Shown one piece after another: positions 55,470 to 64,000 of a stretch of DNA of 64,000 nt (positions are counted from its first letter, which is position 1; every line of letters begins with the position of its first letter). A program made the position numbers and the translations under genes. Source of the stretch: Yamagishiella unicocca (lineage: Eukaryota > Chlorophyta > Chlorophyceae > Chlamydomonadales > Volvocaceae); NCBI GenBank assembly GCA_003116995.1, contig BDSL01000056.1, positions 1 through 64,000 on the forward strand, written 5' to 3'. Below the pieces are notes generated by a model that worked only from the letters and a program-made list of their open reading frames with translations, searched no databases and was not told where the DNA came from.

Positions 55470-55899
55470 GGGGCGGCAGGCAGGAGGGGGAGGGCGAGGG
55501 GAGAGGAGGGGGAGGGGAGGGGAGGGACTGTCGCAACAAGGGAGGCGAGGAGGGCTCGGAGGTGCCATATCAGGCTGGTTCGGTGCCCGAGTTGCAGGTC
55601 CGCGTTGCAGTAGGGGCGTTGGGAGGTGGATTTCGTTGTTCGACAGCTAGGGTGCCGTTGGTCATCTGCACGCTGGGCCGTTTGATGTGTGTTTAATCGC
55701 AACCGCGCGAGAGACGCCGAGGATGAGGGGGGAGTGGCCGCCGTGTGTGTGCGGCCGGCGGTGCCTGCGCGTCTGTGGGCTGTGGGTGTTGTGGCTTTGT
55801 GAAGGCGTTGAGGGCCGCCGCTGTCTTGTGGCGGCTTCTGAGAGCCCGGTTGCGCACTCCGGAGGCGGAGCCTGGAGAGCTATGTTGCTAGCAGCAGGC

Positions 55900-56152
55900 A
55901 GCTGCACTGCGGGCCTGTCTACGTGTCAGCAGCTGCACTACGGGCCTGTCTACGTGTCAGCAGCTGCACTGCGGGCCTGTCTACGTGTCAGCAGCTGCAC
56001 TGCGGGCCTGTCTACGTGTCAGCAGCTGCACTACGGGCCTGTCTACGTGTCAGCAGCTGCACTGCGGGCCTGTCTACGTGTCAGCAGCTGCACTGCGGGC
56101 CTGTCTACGTGTCAGCAGCTGCACTGCGGGCCTGTCTACGTGTCAGCAGCTG
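55900..56152. repeat. 31-bp minisatellite CAGCAGCTGCACTGCGGGCC
   Basis: Eight near-identical 31-bp units (CAGCAGCTGCACTGCGGGCC, then TGTCTACGTGT) differ only at ACTGC/ACTAC. The open frames across it come from the repeat. Confidence 0.96.
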
Positions 56153-56821
56153 CCTGTCTGCGTCCCTGCGTGGCTGCGCGGGGGTTTGTACGCTATCGAA
56201 TGGTGGGGAAGAAATCGAGTCGTGCATGCATGCACCGTTGCTCGGAGCCGCAAATTGCCTTTCGTGAGTTTGTGTTGATACATGGTTCGCGAGGCACGGA
56301 TTGGCGCCGTGCCTCCTGCGGGGGGGGGTTGTTGCACGGCGCTCCATCCGCTGCGCCAGCGGCGGCGAGGAGAGCATGAAGAAGAGCTGCAGCGGGAGAC
56401 GAAGCTGAAGACGAAGAAACACGAGGCACGGGGAGCACCCTGGCCGGCATGTGACCTGGCGTTGTTGGTGGTGGCGGTGGTGTATTTCCGGGCATACATA
56501 GACTGCCCACTGGGGGGTCAAAGCAGAAGCTGCCGTACAGTCATCAGGGGGTAGGGCAGCTTCAGCCACGTCCCCAACGACCTGTGCGGTGCTGGCAGGG
56601 GATGGGCCCGCAAGGGTACTGGTAGGCGTGGCTGGACCGGCGGCGGTGGTGGTGGCGGTGGTGGTGGGGTGCTACGAGATGCTACTGGCGCAAGGTAGCC
56701 TAAGGGTGCTGGACAGCATCCGCATGCAGAATCAACCAACGGTACCGGGCTCCGTAAAGGGCGTTGAGGAGATGGGTGGGCGGATGGCTGTTGTCTGCCT
56801 GCGTCGCGAGTGAAGTCCAGG

Positions 56822-56990
56822 GGGCCTGGCTAGCTGGCTGGCTAGCTGGCTGGCTGGCTGGCTGGCTATCTGGCTAGCTGGCTGGCTGGTCGGCTGGCTG
56901 GTCGGCTAGCTGGCTGGCTGGCTGGCTGGCTAGCTGGCTGGTCGGCTGGCTGGCTGGTCGGCTGGCTGGTCGGCTGGCTGGCTATCCAGG
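56822..56990. repeat. (GGCT)n microsatellite
   Basis: About 42 tetranucleotide units, mostly GGCT, with GGTC, AGCT and ATCT variants. Confidence 0.95.
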
Positions 56991-58411
56991 GGTGCATCAA
57001 GGGGTGAGGTCACAGCTTGTGGGTCGGGGCGCCCTCGGCTGGTGTGTTCGGAGGTTGGGCCTCCAGGGGTGGCCGACCGATTTAAACTTATTGCGGAGGG
57101 GCGATGAAGGAACATACCGGTCATGTTTGCGGCCACTGCGCTGCAGACGCATTGTAGGCAGCTGTGCGCGCGCGAGCTGCCATCAGCGGCGCGACTTGTA
57201 TGAGTATCCAGTAAAGGAAAGAGCAGCGGCGGCTGGGCAGCCGCTCGCCTGCCTCCATCGGCTGGGTAGCCGGCTGTGGGAGCATGTGTGTCGTGTGCCT
57301 GGTGAGTTGCTGATTTGGTAACTAGGTCTGTACATTTCCTCCAGCAACCGCGCCTGTAGCAGGGGCTGTGTGCAGCTGGCTGTCTTCGGCGAATCAGTTT
57401 GATGGTCGTCGTGTTGTTGTCAGGTGATTCTGGGCACTCCACCACGTACCGATGTTTCCTTGTTTAATGGATGGCGACGTGCTGTAGAACGGCACCAATG
57501 TTGTTAGTAGCTCCTGGCGTTTCGTATCGCCTGGTTGGTGTGCCCCTTCATGAGGCTCTACCTAATGGACGCGGCACGGTGGTTAGGTTAGGGGCTATTT
57601 CGGCCCCGCCCCACGCGTGCGCCGTCAACTATCCTGCCCATCTCGCTCGTGGGCAATAACGTTACCAGCAGGCGTAACAGTTAAGCGGTGATTGGGTCGG
57701 CAGTCGAAATAACGTGTGGTGCTTCATTGCCACTATTTTGCCACTGTCATGTAAGTGAAACCCTGCTGTTGGGGGGAGGGGGCGAGAATCGTGGGTCGAG
57801 GGCATTGCATCGATTGCTATTGCCATGTACGTTAGCAGGTAAATGTGTTTAGAAGCAGCATAGGTACAGGCAACAGAGGCAACAGAGTCCATACTTGCCC
57901 AGGTACGACGGCCGTTTTCAGCTGCTATCGTCCACGAGGAAAACTCGTCACGTCTGAACCCGTATAGCTACAGAGTCTTCTCCGTATCCTTCGATCCGAG
58001 AAGAGGTTGCCATACTTGAATTTGAATGCATAAAAAGCCTAAGGAAGATTTGGGACTTTCGGCCTCATGCAGTTTGCTGAAACGGGTAGCATAATTTATA
58101 TTTTGTGATCCTGGTTGTTTTCGTGACGAAACAGTTTTGGTGGTGGCGAAACAGCTTGGTTCCGAGAGCGAGGTTGGTGTAGTAGCATAGACGATACTTT
58201 CAGCAATACCAATTAATGTTCACTTAACTGCAGCATAAAAGAACTAGCAGGAAAGCTACTGATAAGCGCAGCCCTACCTGTCGGGACCCATTTCCTCAAC
58301 AACTACAACGAACCTTGCCCCCCGCCCTGCACCTTCGCCCTCCACCGCCATCCTTGGCACCACCCCCACCACCTCCCCCACCACCTCCACCTCGAACAAG
58401 CCCCCGCCGCA

Positions 58412-59626
58412 ATGGCCGCAGCCTTCTCAGAATCCCCCCTACAAGCTTCGCGGCCCGCCAAGGAGCGCGACGGCGATGCGGCGGATGCCTCGGCGCCGGA
58501 ACCGCACGTGCCGCCGCCGACCCACCCCAACGTCATCTTCGCCGACGCCCGCACCGCTCCATCCCGCCACGTCAGCCCTGACCAGCTGCTGCTCCGCCCG
58601 CTGCAGCCCTCGGACGAGGCCACGGTCCTCAGCATCTGGCTGGAGGGCTGGGAGGCCACCCTGGCGTCCGTCGGCCCGCGGGCTTGGGCCGCCCTCACAC
58701 GCTACACCCTGGCTGTAGCAGTGGCGGCGCTGTGCTGCTTGCTGGTCATCTACGCCGGCCCGAGGTTGCTGCGCCTGCGGGCGGAGTCCGGCGCGCAGCA
58801 GCCGCAGCCGCAGCAGCAGCCGCAGCAGCCCCAGTGGCTGGCGGCGGGGGCGCTGCCGGGGCAGTGGTTGGGTCTGCGCCACGCAGCGACGGCCCTGGGA
58901 GAGGTGGCGAGTGCGTTGCCGTTGTGGGGCCTGGCGTGCTGCTCGGCGGCGTGGGTGCTGTGGGCCGCTGTGGCGGCGGCGCCGCTGCGCAGTCGGACGG
59001 CCCTGCTGCGGCGGGTGATGTACGGGTTGGTGCGCAGGACCTGCCCCGACATGTGGTCCCTGCACCGCTCCTGGGTGCGGCCGGCTGAGGGCCGCGAGTA
59101 CTGGGTGGTGGAGCTGCGGGGTAGCGGGCAGGTGGTGGGGGGCGTGGGGATCAAGGTGGGGGCAGCGCTGCGCCCGTTGAAGGCGGCAGCAGCAGCACCA
59201 GCAGCAGCAGCAGCAGCTCACCCAGAGGGGGCGGCGGTGGTGGAGGACTCGGTGGCCGCCGAGACCAGACGCAAGGACGGAGGTAGAGGTAGCGGCGGCT
59301 CGACCCGCGGGTCACCAGGTGGGGAGCCGCCGGAAAACGCTGCGGGCTTCACTCCGTTCGAGGCCAAGCCCCACAGCTCGTTGGACTCGCGGGACGCACT
59401 TATCTTCCGGATGGCCACGGACAGGAGCATGCGGCGGTGTGGCATCGGCAGGCTGCTGATGGAGCACGTGCTGGCGAGAGCACGTGAGGTGGGTGTGCGG
59501 CAGGTGCTGCTGGCCACCGCCAACACGGACGCGGTGGCGTTCTACGTGGCTTGCGGGTTCGAGGCGAGGCCGGAGGCGCGGCTGCCGGCTGGCGGCCATG
59601 TTCTGTGGCGTGCGGTGAGCACGTAG
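58412..59626 (+). CDS. GNAT-family N-acetyltransferase with membrane segments (NAT8/camello-like)
   Basis: One uninterrupted open frame of 404 aa starts at ATG 58412 (MAAAFSESPL) and stops TAG at 59624-59626. Two hydrophobic segments are seen at ~93-117 (LAVAVAALCCLLVIYAG) and ~168-190 (LPLWGLACCSAAWVLWAAV). The C-terminal half has a GNAT core: YWVVELRGSGQVVGGVGIKV (strand 4-like). After a low-complexity Ala/Gly/Ser insert comes LIFRMATDRSMRRCGIGRLL, with the acetyl-CoA-binding R-x-x-G-I-G of motif A (~338-348), then LLATANTDAVAFYVACGFEA (motif B). N-terminal membrane segments plus a C-terminal GNAT domain is the arrangement of NAT8/camello-like proteins, which acetylate small molecules or proteins at internal membranes. 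The true substrate is unknown. It is intronless, unlike most of its neighbours. Confidence 0.88.
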   Translation: MAAAFSESPLQASRPAKERDGDAADASAPEPHVPPPTHPNVIFADARTAPSRHVSPDQLLLRPLQPSDEATVLSIWLEGWEATLASVGPRAWAALTRYTLAVAVAALCCLLVIYAGPRLLRLRAESGAQQPQPQQQPQQPQWLAAGALPGQWLGLRHAATALGEVASALPLWGLACCSAAWVLWAAVAAAPLRSRTALLRRVMYGLVRRTCPDMWSLHRSWVRPAEGREYWVVELRGSGQVVGGVGIKVGAALRPLKAAAAAPAAAAAAHPEGAAVVEDSVAAETRRKDGGRGSGGSTRGSPGGEPPENAAGFTPFEAKPHSSLDSRDALIFRMATDRSMRRCGIGRLLMEHVLARAREVGVRQVLLATANTDAVAFYVACGFEARPEARLPAGGHVLWRAVST

Positions 59627-60475
59627 CGACGGAAGGCGCCGACGTGGACGGATGTGGGTGTCGGAGGTGTGTGTGCTGGCTGCCGGGCATACGGGGGGGA
59701 GACCCCTCAGTTCCCCACCCCCTTAACACACGCTAGGGCTACGCCCAGCGACACTATTATTATTATGTGTTGGCTGCCGTACAGCGTATGTCTTGTAGCC
59801 GACAGCAGGTTGTAGTGCAAGCGGGAAGTGCACATACCGGTTCAGCTGCTGCCGGCATATTTTTGCATGGCGTGCGGCGACGGCCTCCCACCAAGCAGTG
59901 GACGCCTGATTGTCCCGCGACAAGCGTGCGATGCGTGCGATGTGTGCGCAACTCTGATAACTAACTCCCAATTAACTGACAGCTCCTGCAATCATCATTG
60001 CGTTTATCGCCACAGCGGGCTGCAGGCTGCTGACTTGGCGCCGGGCGGTCGGGGGTCACTGTACACTTGGTCGATGCTGCCCTAGGTGGCCGCCATGGGC
60101 TCTGGCATATACTTATGTTTAGCCTCGTGGGACCCGGGGAGGGGAGAGGGGGAGGAGACAGACACGCAGATTGACGACGTTGGTGTACGGAAGGCTGGCA
60201 AGTTCAGGTTTCCACAGGGCTGTGGCTTGCGGTTTCTGCACTTTGACAGTAATATACTTTACCAATGTTGATCATGGCCGACCGCCTTATCTCCTCTTGC
60301 CCAGCAAGCCAGCATCACTTCGTCGGGGTCCGTCCACCGTCCTCTCACTTCTGACCTTGACACCAAAAAAATACTAAAGATGGAGTCAGCTATCGGATTT
60401 AACTTGTCTTGAGTTTGTGGGAAAGGAGATTTGCGGCTTTTAAGACAGCAGAAACAAGACGTCACAGCAGTCAGC
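59627..60475. other. Intergenic region between the GNAT and F-box/ankyrin-like genes
   Basis: No exon is supported. A short TTATTATTATG run is at 59757-59767. The last 100 bases before the ATG at 60476 are AT-richer and are probably promoter/5' UTR. Confidence 0.5.
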
Positions 60476-63408
60476 ATGGCAGCTTCGCAAGTATGGATAC
60501 CGGATATTGTGGCCAAGATTGTGCATTTTCTACCCCCCAACGAGGTACCGTGCACCATCCGCCTGGTGAACAGGTCCACAGCAGCGCAGTTCCGTCAGTT
60601 CACGAACGTCCGGCTGTCGCTTCCATCTCCGCCCCATGCGTTTCGACAGCGTTGGGGCGTGCCGAGCGCCATGCGACCACTGACGGTGGATTACCGGCGC
60701 GAGCTGGTGTGCCTGACGGCAGCCAGCGGCGTCCTGGCAAACCTGGAGGTGGCCGTGGACAGCGCTGGGTGCATTCTTACGGATTACATGTTCGAGGCGG
60801 CGGCCGCCGCAGGGCAGCTGGACGCATGCAAGTGGCTCCGGCGGCGGGGCTGCCCCTTGGGTGACGCAATCACCGCAGCAGCGCGGGCGGGGCACCAACA
60901 TGTGTGCGAGTGGTTAATGAGCAAGCGCTGCAACTCCTCATGCGGTTTAGATGGCGCTGTTCTTGGCGGCCGCGTGGACCTCGTGGAGTGGTTTCGGAGG
61001 TCATATCGACAAGAAGACGAAGACGATTACGAATGTGGCCGGCTACTTGTGGGGGTAGCCGAGGCCGCCGACCTGGCGACACTGCAGCGGATTTACCAAG
61101 AACGCCTGGAGCCGATTTGGCGTGTGTATAAGACCCCTCGGCAAGTCAGGATCTCTAGAATAGACAATGCCATAGTCGCGGCTGCCGGCAGCTCCACGCC
61201 CGACTGGCAGGCGAAGGTGCTGTGGCTTCAGGGTCGGGGTCGCAACCTCAGCCAGCTCACCGGAGTCTGCCTGGCTGCCGCTGCCCGCCCTGACGCGCTG
61301 GACCGGCTGACGTGGCTGCAGCAGCAGGGCTGCCCAGCAACCACGTCGGCAGTTGCTGCGGCAGTCCGCGCTGGCAACGTTGCTGCCCTAGAGTTCATGC
61401 TGGCGCAGGGTCTCCAGCTGAGCAACCATTGTGCAGTACACGAGGCTGCTGCTAGCGGCCACCTGGCCGTCCTGCAAGCCCTGCACGAACACGGTTATGG
61501 ACTCGGCCCAGAAACCATCATTAATGATGCAGCGGCCAATGGGCGCCTGGCAGTGGTGGCTTGGTTGGTGGAGACGTTTGGGGTGGAGGCGCTGCACGCT
61601 AAGGCTATGGATAACATGATTGCCGCAGGCAGGTCGGGCAGCGTACGGATGTTGTCCTGGATGCTTGACCGCGGTTGTCATGTGAGTAACGAAACCCTGG
61701 ACTTCGCTGTCAACAGTGGCTGCGAAGAGGCGCTGGAGTGGCTGGTGCAAAGGGGCTGTCGATTTCGGGTATGTGTGGCGGCAGGGTGGTGAGGGGCGGC
61801 GCAGCGGGAGTCGGGTGACAGGGCGGGAAGGGGCTTTGCTAGATGGCTGTTGTGGTGTCTTGGGGTTGTAGGGGACTATTGCTGCTCAGGGGAGAAAGGG
61901 GTTGGGACCATGAGGGGGGGCGGGGACGGGGGGTAGGGGGGCCTGGGGCGGGGACCTGGGGGGCGCGGGGACGGGGGGCTGGGGCGGGAACGGGGGGAGG
62001 GGTGGCAGGGACCTGGGGGAAGGGGTGATGGGGGCCGGGGACCTGAAGGGGCGCGGGGTTCAGATGGGCCTTTGCACCCTGGGAGTGTGGCGGGAAGACG
62101 AGGCTGACTGGTCGTGGCGGCATGGGCGACAGTACGAACCTTCAATGGTGCTGCTTGCTACTGCCGTGGACGTAGGTTTGGTCCAAGCCGGACGTGGTGG
62201 TCGGGACCTGGCACCTGGGCCCTTCTCACCTCTCCTCCCTGGCCTGGCATCACCATGTGCCCTTTCATCCCCCCCCCCAGTGCGACGGTGAGCCCTACTA
62301 TCAGGCCGCCATCAACGACGACCTGGCCACGCTGCGCTGCCTGGTGCGGCTGGGCTGCCCCTGGGGGCCCCTAGGTAGCGTCTTCAAGAAGGCCCTTAAT
62401 TGCATGTCCGTAGCAGTGCTTAATGCTCTGGTGGAGGTGGGCTGCCCCGTGGACTGGGACGAGGCAATGGAGTTCGCGCCCCGGCGGAGGAGAGAGGAGC
62501 AGGAGGAGGTGCAGGATTGGCTGGAGGAGCAGCAGGAACAGTGGAGGTCTGGACTTCCCTGAGGGCAGCGGCGGGTGGTGGCGGCGGCGACAGCAGTGGC
62601 GACAGCGGCCGTGGTGACAGGGGCAGTGGAGAGGTGCTTCCCGGCGTCCGGCACCTGCCTCTGTCGTCGCTGCTGCCGGGTTGCGGGAGCAGCGGCGGGT
62701 GGTGGTGGCAGCGGAGAGGCGCTTCCCGGCATCCGGCGCCTGCCTCTGTCGTCGCTGCTGCCGGGTTGTGGGAGCAGCGGCGGGTGGTGGTGGCAGTGGA
62801 GAGGCGCTTCCCGGCATCCGGCGCCTTCCTCTGTCGTCGCTGCTGCCGGGTTGTGGGAGCAGCGGTGGCGGCAGCGGCAGCAGAGAGGCGCTTCCCGGCA
62901 TCCGGCGCCTTCCTCTGTCGTCGCTGCTGCCGGGTTGCGGGAGCAGCGGCGGGTGGTGGTGGCAGTGGAGAGGTGCTTCCCGGCGTCCGGCGCCTGCCTC
63001 TGTCGTCGCTGCTGCCGGGTTGCGGGAGCAGCGGCGGGTGGTGGTGGCAGTGGAGAGGCGCTTCCCGGCATCCGGCACCTTCCTCTGTCGTCGCTGCTGC
63101 CGGGTTGTGGGAGCAGCGGTGGCGGCAGCGGCAGCGGAGAGGCGCTTCCCGGCATCCGGCGCCTTCCTCTGTCGTCGCTGCTGCCGGGTTGCGGGAGCAG
63201 CGGCGGGTGGTGGGGTGTGTGGGCGCAGGAGGAGCGGGACGTGCTGGCGGCGCGGCTGAGTGGGGCCATCGGCGTGGCGGTGGGCGGGGGCAGTCGCGTG
63301 AGGGTGCTCCTGGCGTCACCGCACGACGCAGCACTGGGCGCGTGTGCGGCCGGGGCGGTGCTGCAGGCCGCTGGACACCGGGACTGGGCCGTGTGCGAGG
63401 CGTGGTGA
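60476..63408 (+). CDS. F-box/ankyrin-like repeat protein
   Basis: Exon 1 is 60476-61768 (431 codons, donor GTATGT). Exon 2 starts at 62281 (CDGEPYYQAAINDDLATL). Two phase-compatible 3' ends exist. Reading through gives a stop at 62560-62562 (524 aa, ending EEQQEQWRSGLP). Splicing at donor 62509 (GTGCAG) to acceptor 63228 joins EEQEE to EERDVLAARLSGAIGVAVGG and stops at 63406-63408 (566 aa). I favour the spliced form because its last exon is high-complexity and in phase, but this is open. The N-terminus (VWIPDIVAKIVHFLPPNEVP, then CTIRLVNRSTAAQF) resembles an F-box. The rest has about ten ankyrin-like 30-residue units with the alga-typical pattern AAxxGHLxxLxWLxxxGCP. Such proteins are abundant in volvocine algae; partners are unknown. 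Confidence 0.85.
61880..62035. repeat. G-rich GGGGCCTGGGGCGGGGAC-type repeats
   Basis: Imperfect GGGACCTGGGGG/GGGGCGGGGAC units lie in intron 61769-62280 of the F-box/ankyrin-like gene. Confidence 0.8.
62595..63215. repeat. 84-85 bp minisatellite
   Basis: Seven units spaced 84-85 bp apart start near CCGGGTTGCGGGAGCAGCGG and contain GAGGCGCTTCCCGGCATCCG and CTCTGTCGTCGCTGCTG. They lie after the read-through stop or, in the spliced model, inside the last intron (62509-63228). Mixed 84/85 spacing shifts frame between units, which argues against coding. Confidence 0.95.
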
Positions 63409-64000
63409 TGGGGCGGTAGCAAGGTTTGCACCAGGGCAGGGCACGTTACTGCACGGTGCGTTACCACAGACGGGGTCGGCGTTAACCCTAAAACTTGTGT
63501 GTGCGGAACGTGGGGTGCGGCAGCAGTCGCAGTATTCGTACTTGCAGTGGCAGGAGTAGCACAGCAGTAGGGCCCAGGGGTGGAGGTGCTGCCGTACACG
63601 TGCTGGGGAATTTCTGTATTCAGCCATGATTGTGCCCATGGCAGGTTTCATTAGCCCAGACACGAAGCCGCTCCCGATGAGGTGGACTTCGTCAGACCCT
63701 AAACCCTGGCATCACTACATCAGCCCATGGGGCAGCCCAGCCGCACCAGACAGAGCATCGTGGCCAGGTTGGCGTTGCCGGCGGCCTTACCGTAGGGCTG
63801 GCCATCGTTCTGCGGTGGGGCTGCATGGTGGCATTCTTGCGCTGACCCCTAGCAGTCCTAGCAATCTGCTGGCGGAGGTTGTGAGGAAGACCCGTGGATG
63901 CAAGAAAAGACCGTTTAGAACCGACATTTTGAGATGCATGCAGGAGAAATTGGTTGAGGAAACCACGGAGGTCGAATGTCAGCCTTCGGCTAGACGAACC
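63409..64000. other. 3' flank of the F-box/ankyrin-like gene
   Basis: No exon is supported. The window ends inside an introner-like element (63880 onward). A short ACCCTAAACCCTGG stretch is at 63697-63710. Confidence 0.5.
63880..63997 (-). repeat. Introner-like element, family A
   Basis: On the plus strand: GTGAGGAAGACCCGTGGATG, AAAAGACCGTTTAGAACCGA, TTTTGAGATGCATGCAGGAG and AATTGGTTG. This is the reverse complement of the family A core. The end GGTCGAATGTCAGCCTTCGG has a partner at 53031-53055 (GGTCGAATGTCGACCCTCGG). It may mark an intron of a gene beyond the window. Confidence 0.65.

Larger units (their letters stand above)
55470..58411. other. Intergenic region between the J-domain and GNAT genes
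   Basis: Begins with the J-domain gene 3' flank, then the 31-bp array (55900-56152) and a GGCT array (56822-56990). The remainder to ~57650 has no supported exon. 57650-58300 is clearly AT-rich and probably includes the GNAT promoter and 5' UTR. Confidence 0.55.

Noticed and set aside
55900..56152. Possible CRISPR-like array
   Set aside because: Units are head-to-tail with no unique spacers; it is an ordinary minisatellite in nuclear algal DNA.
62517..63419. Plus-strand frames of about 300 codons over the 84-85 bp array
   Set aside because: Unit spacing alternates between 84 and 85 bp, so no frame is kept and the Cys/Arg/Gly composition is a repeat artefact. Only the last 180 bases look coding.

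Overview
The window looks like nuclear DNA of a volvocine (Chlamydomonas-like) green alga. It is GC-rich and its genes are split by many short GT-AG introns. There are strong Ala/Gln/Pro/Gly low-complexity tracts, dense intronic minisatellites, and at least one TGTAA polyadenylation-type signal. The families also fit: a J-domain/[4Fe-4S] chloroplast co-chaperone, F-box/ankyrin-like proteins and a DUF4476-like protein. I saw no rRNA, tRNA, CRISPR array or intact transposon. The species cannot be named from the sequence alone.

Layout. Ten protein-coding genes are supported by exon models with GT-AG borders. In most models the coding phase closes exactly. (1) 320-3691 +, the 3' part of a protein with two DUF4476-like repeats. 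(2) 6075-7286 +, lipoyl/octanoyl transferase (LIP2/LipB), complete at 219 aa. (3) 9484-~12380 -, a PTC7-type PP2C phosphatase, 5' end unresolved. (4) 12668-23467 -, a coiled-coil protein of at least 1334 aa in 19 exons, 5' end unresolved. (5) 26825-36755 -, a leucine-rich-repeat protein of 1111 aa in 18 exons. (6) 38655-43519 +, an SLC22/OCT-like transporter of 799 aa in 7 exons. (7) 47032-50553 -, a 980-aa Gln-rich protein with a Trp-rich, basic N-terminus, possibly a regulator. (8) 51716-55469 +, a chloroplast J-domain/ferredoxin fusion of the CDJ3-5 type, 366 aa. (9) 58412-59626 +, an intronless GNAT acetyltransferase with two membrane segments, 404 aa. (10) 60476-63408 +, an F-box/ankyrin-type protein with a minisatellite-bearing alternative last intron.

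Neighbour relations. Genes 2 and 3 are convergent, as are 6 and 7. Genes 5 and 6 are divergent, as are 7 and 8. Genes 3, 4 and 5 lie head to tail on the minus strand. No shared pathway is evident; this is an ordinary eukaryotic gene neighbourhood.

Most unusual signal. A dispersed family of short (about 60-120 bp) repeats sits in introns of several unrelated genes and in both orientations. In most copies the same end of the element lies close to a splice site: the 3' splice site when the copy is gene-sense, the 5' splice site when it is antisense. This looks like introner-like elements, i.e. intron-generating or intron-resident short mobile elements. Other notable points are a tandemly copied 5' splice site in the transporter gene, near-uniform phase-0 introns in the coiled-coil gene, and the uncharacterised Trp-rich/Gln-rich protein.
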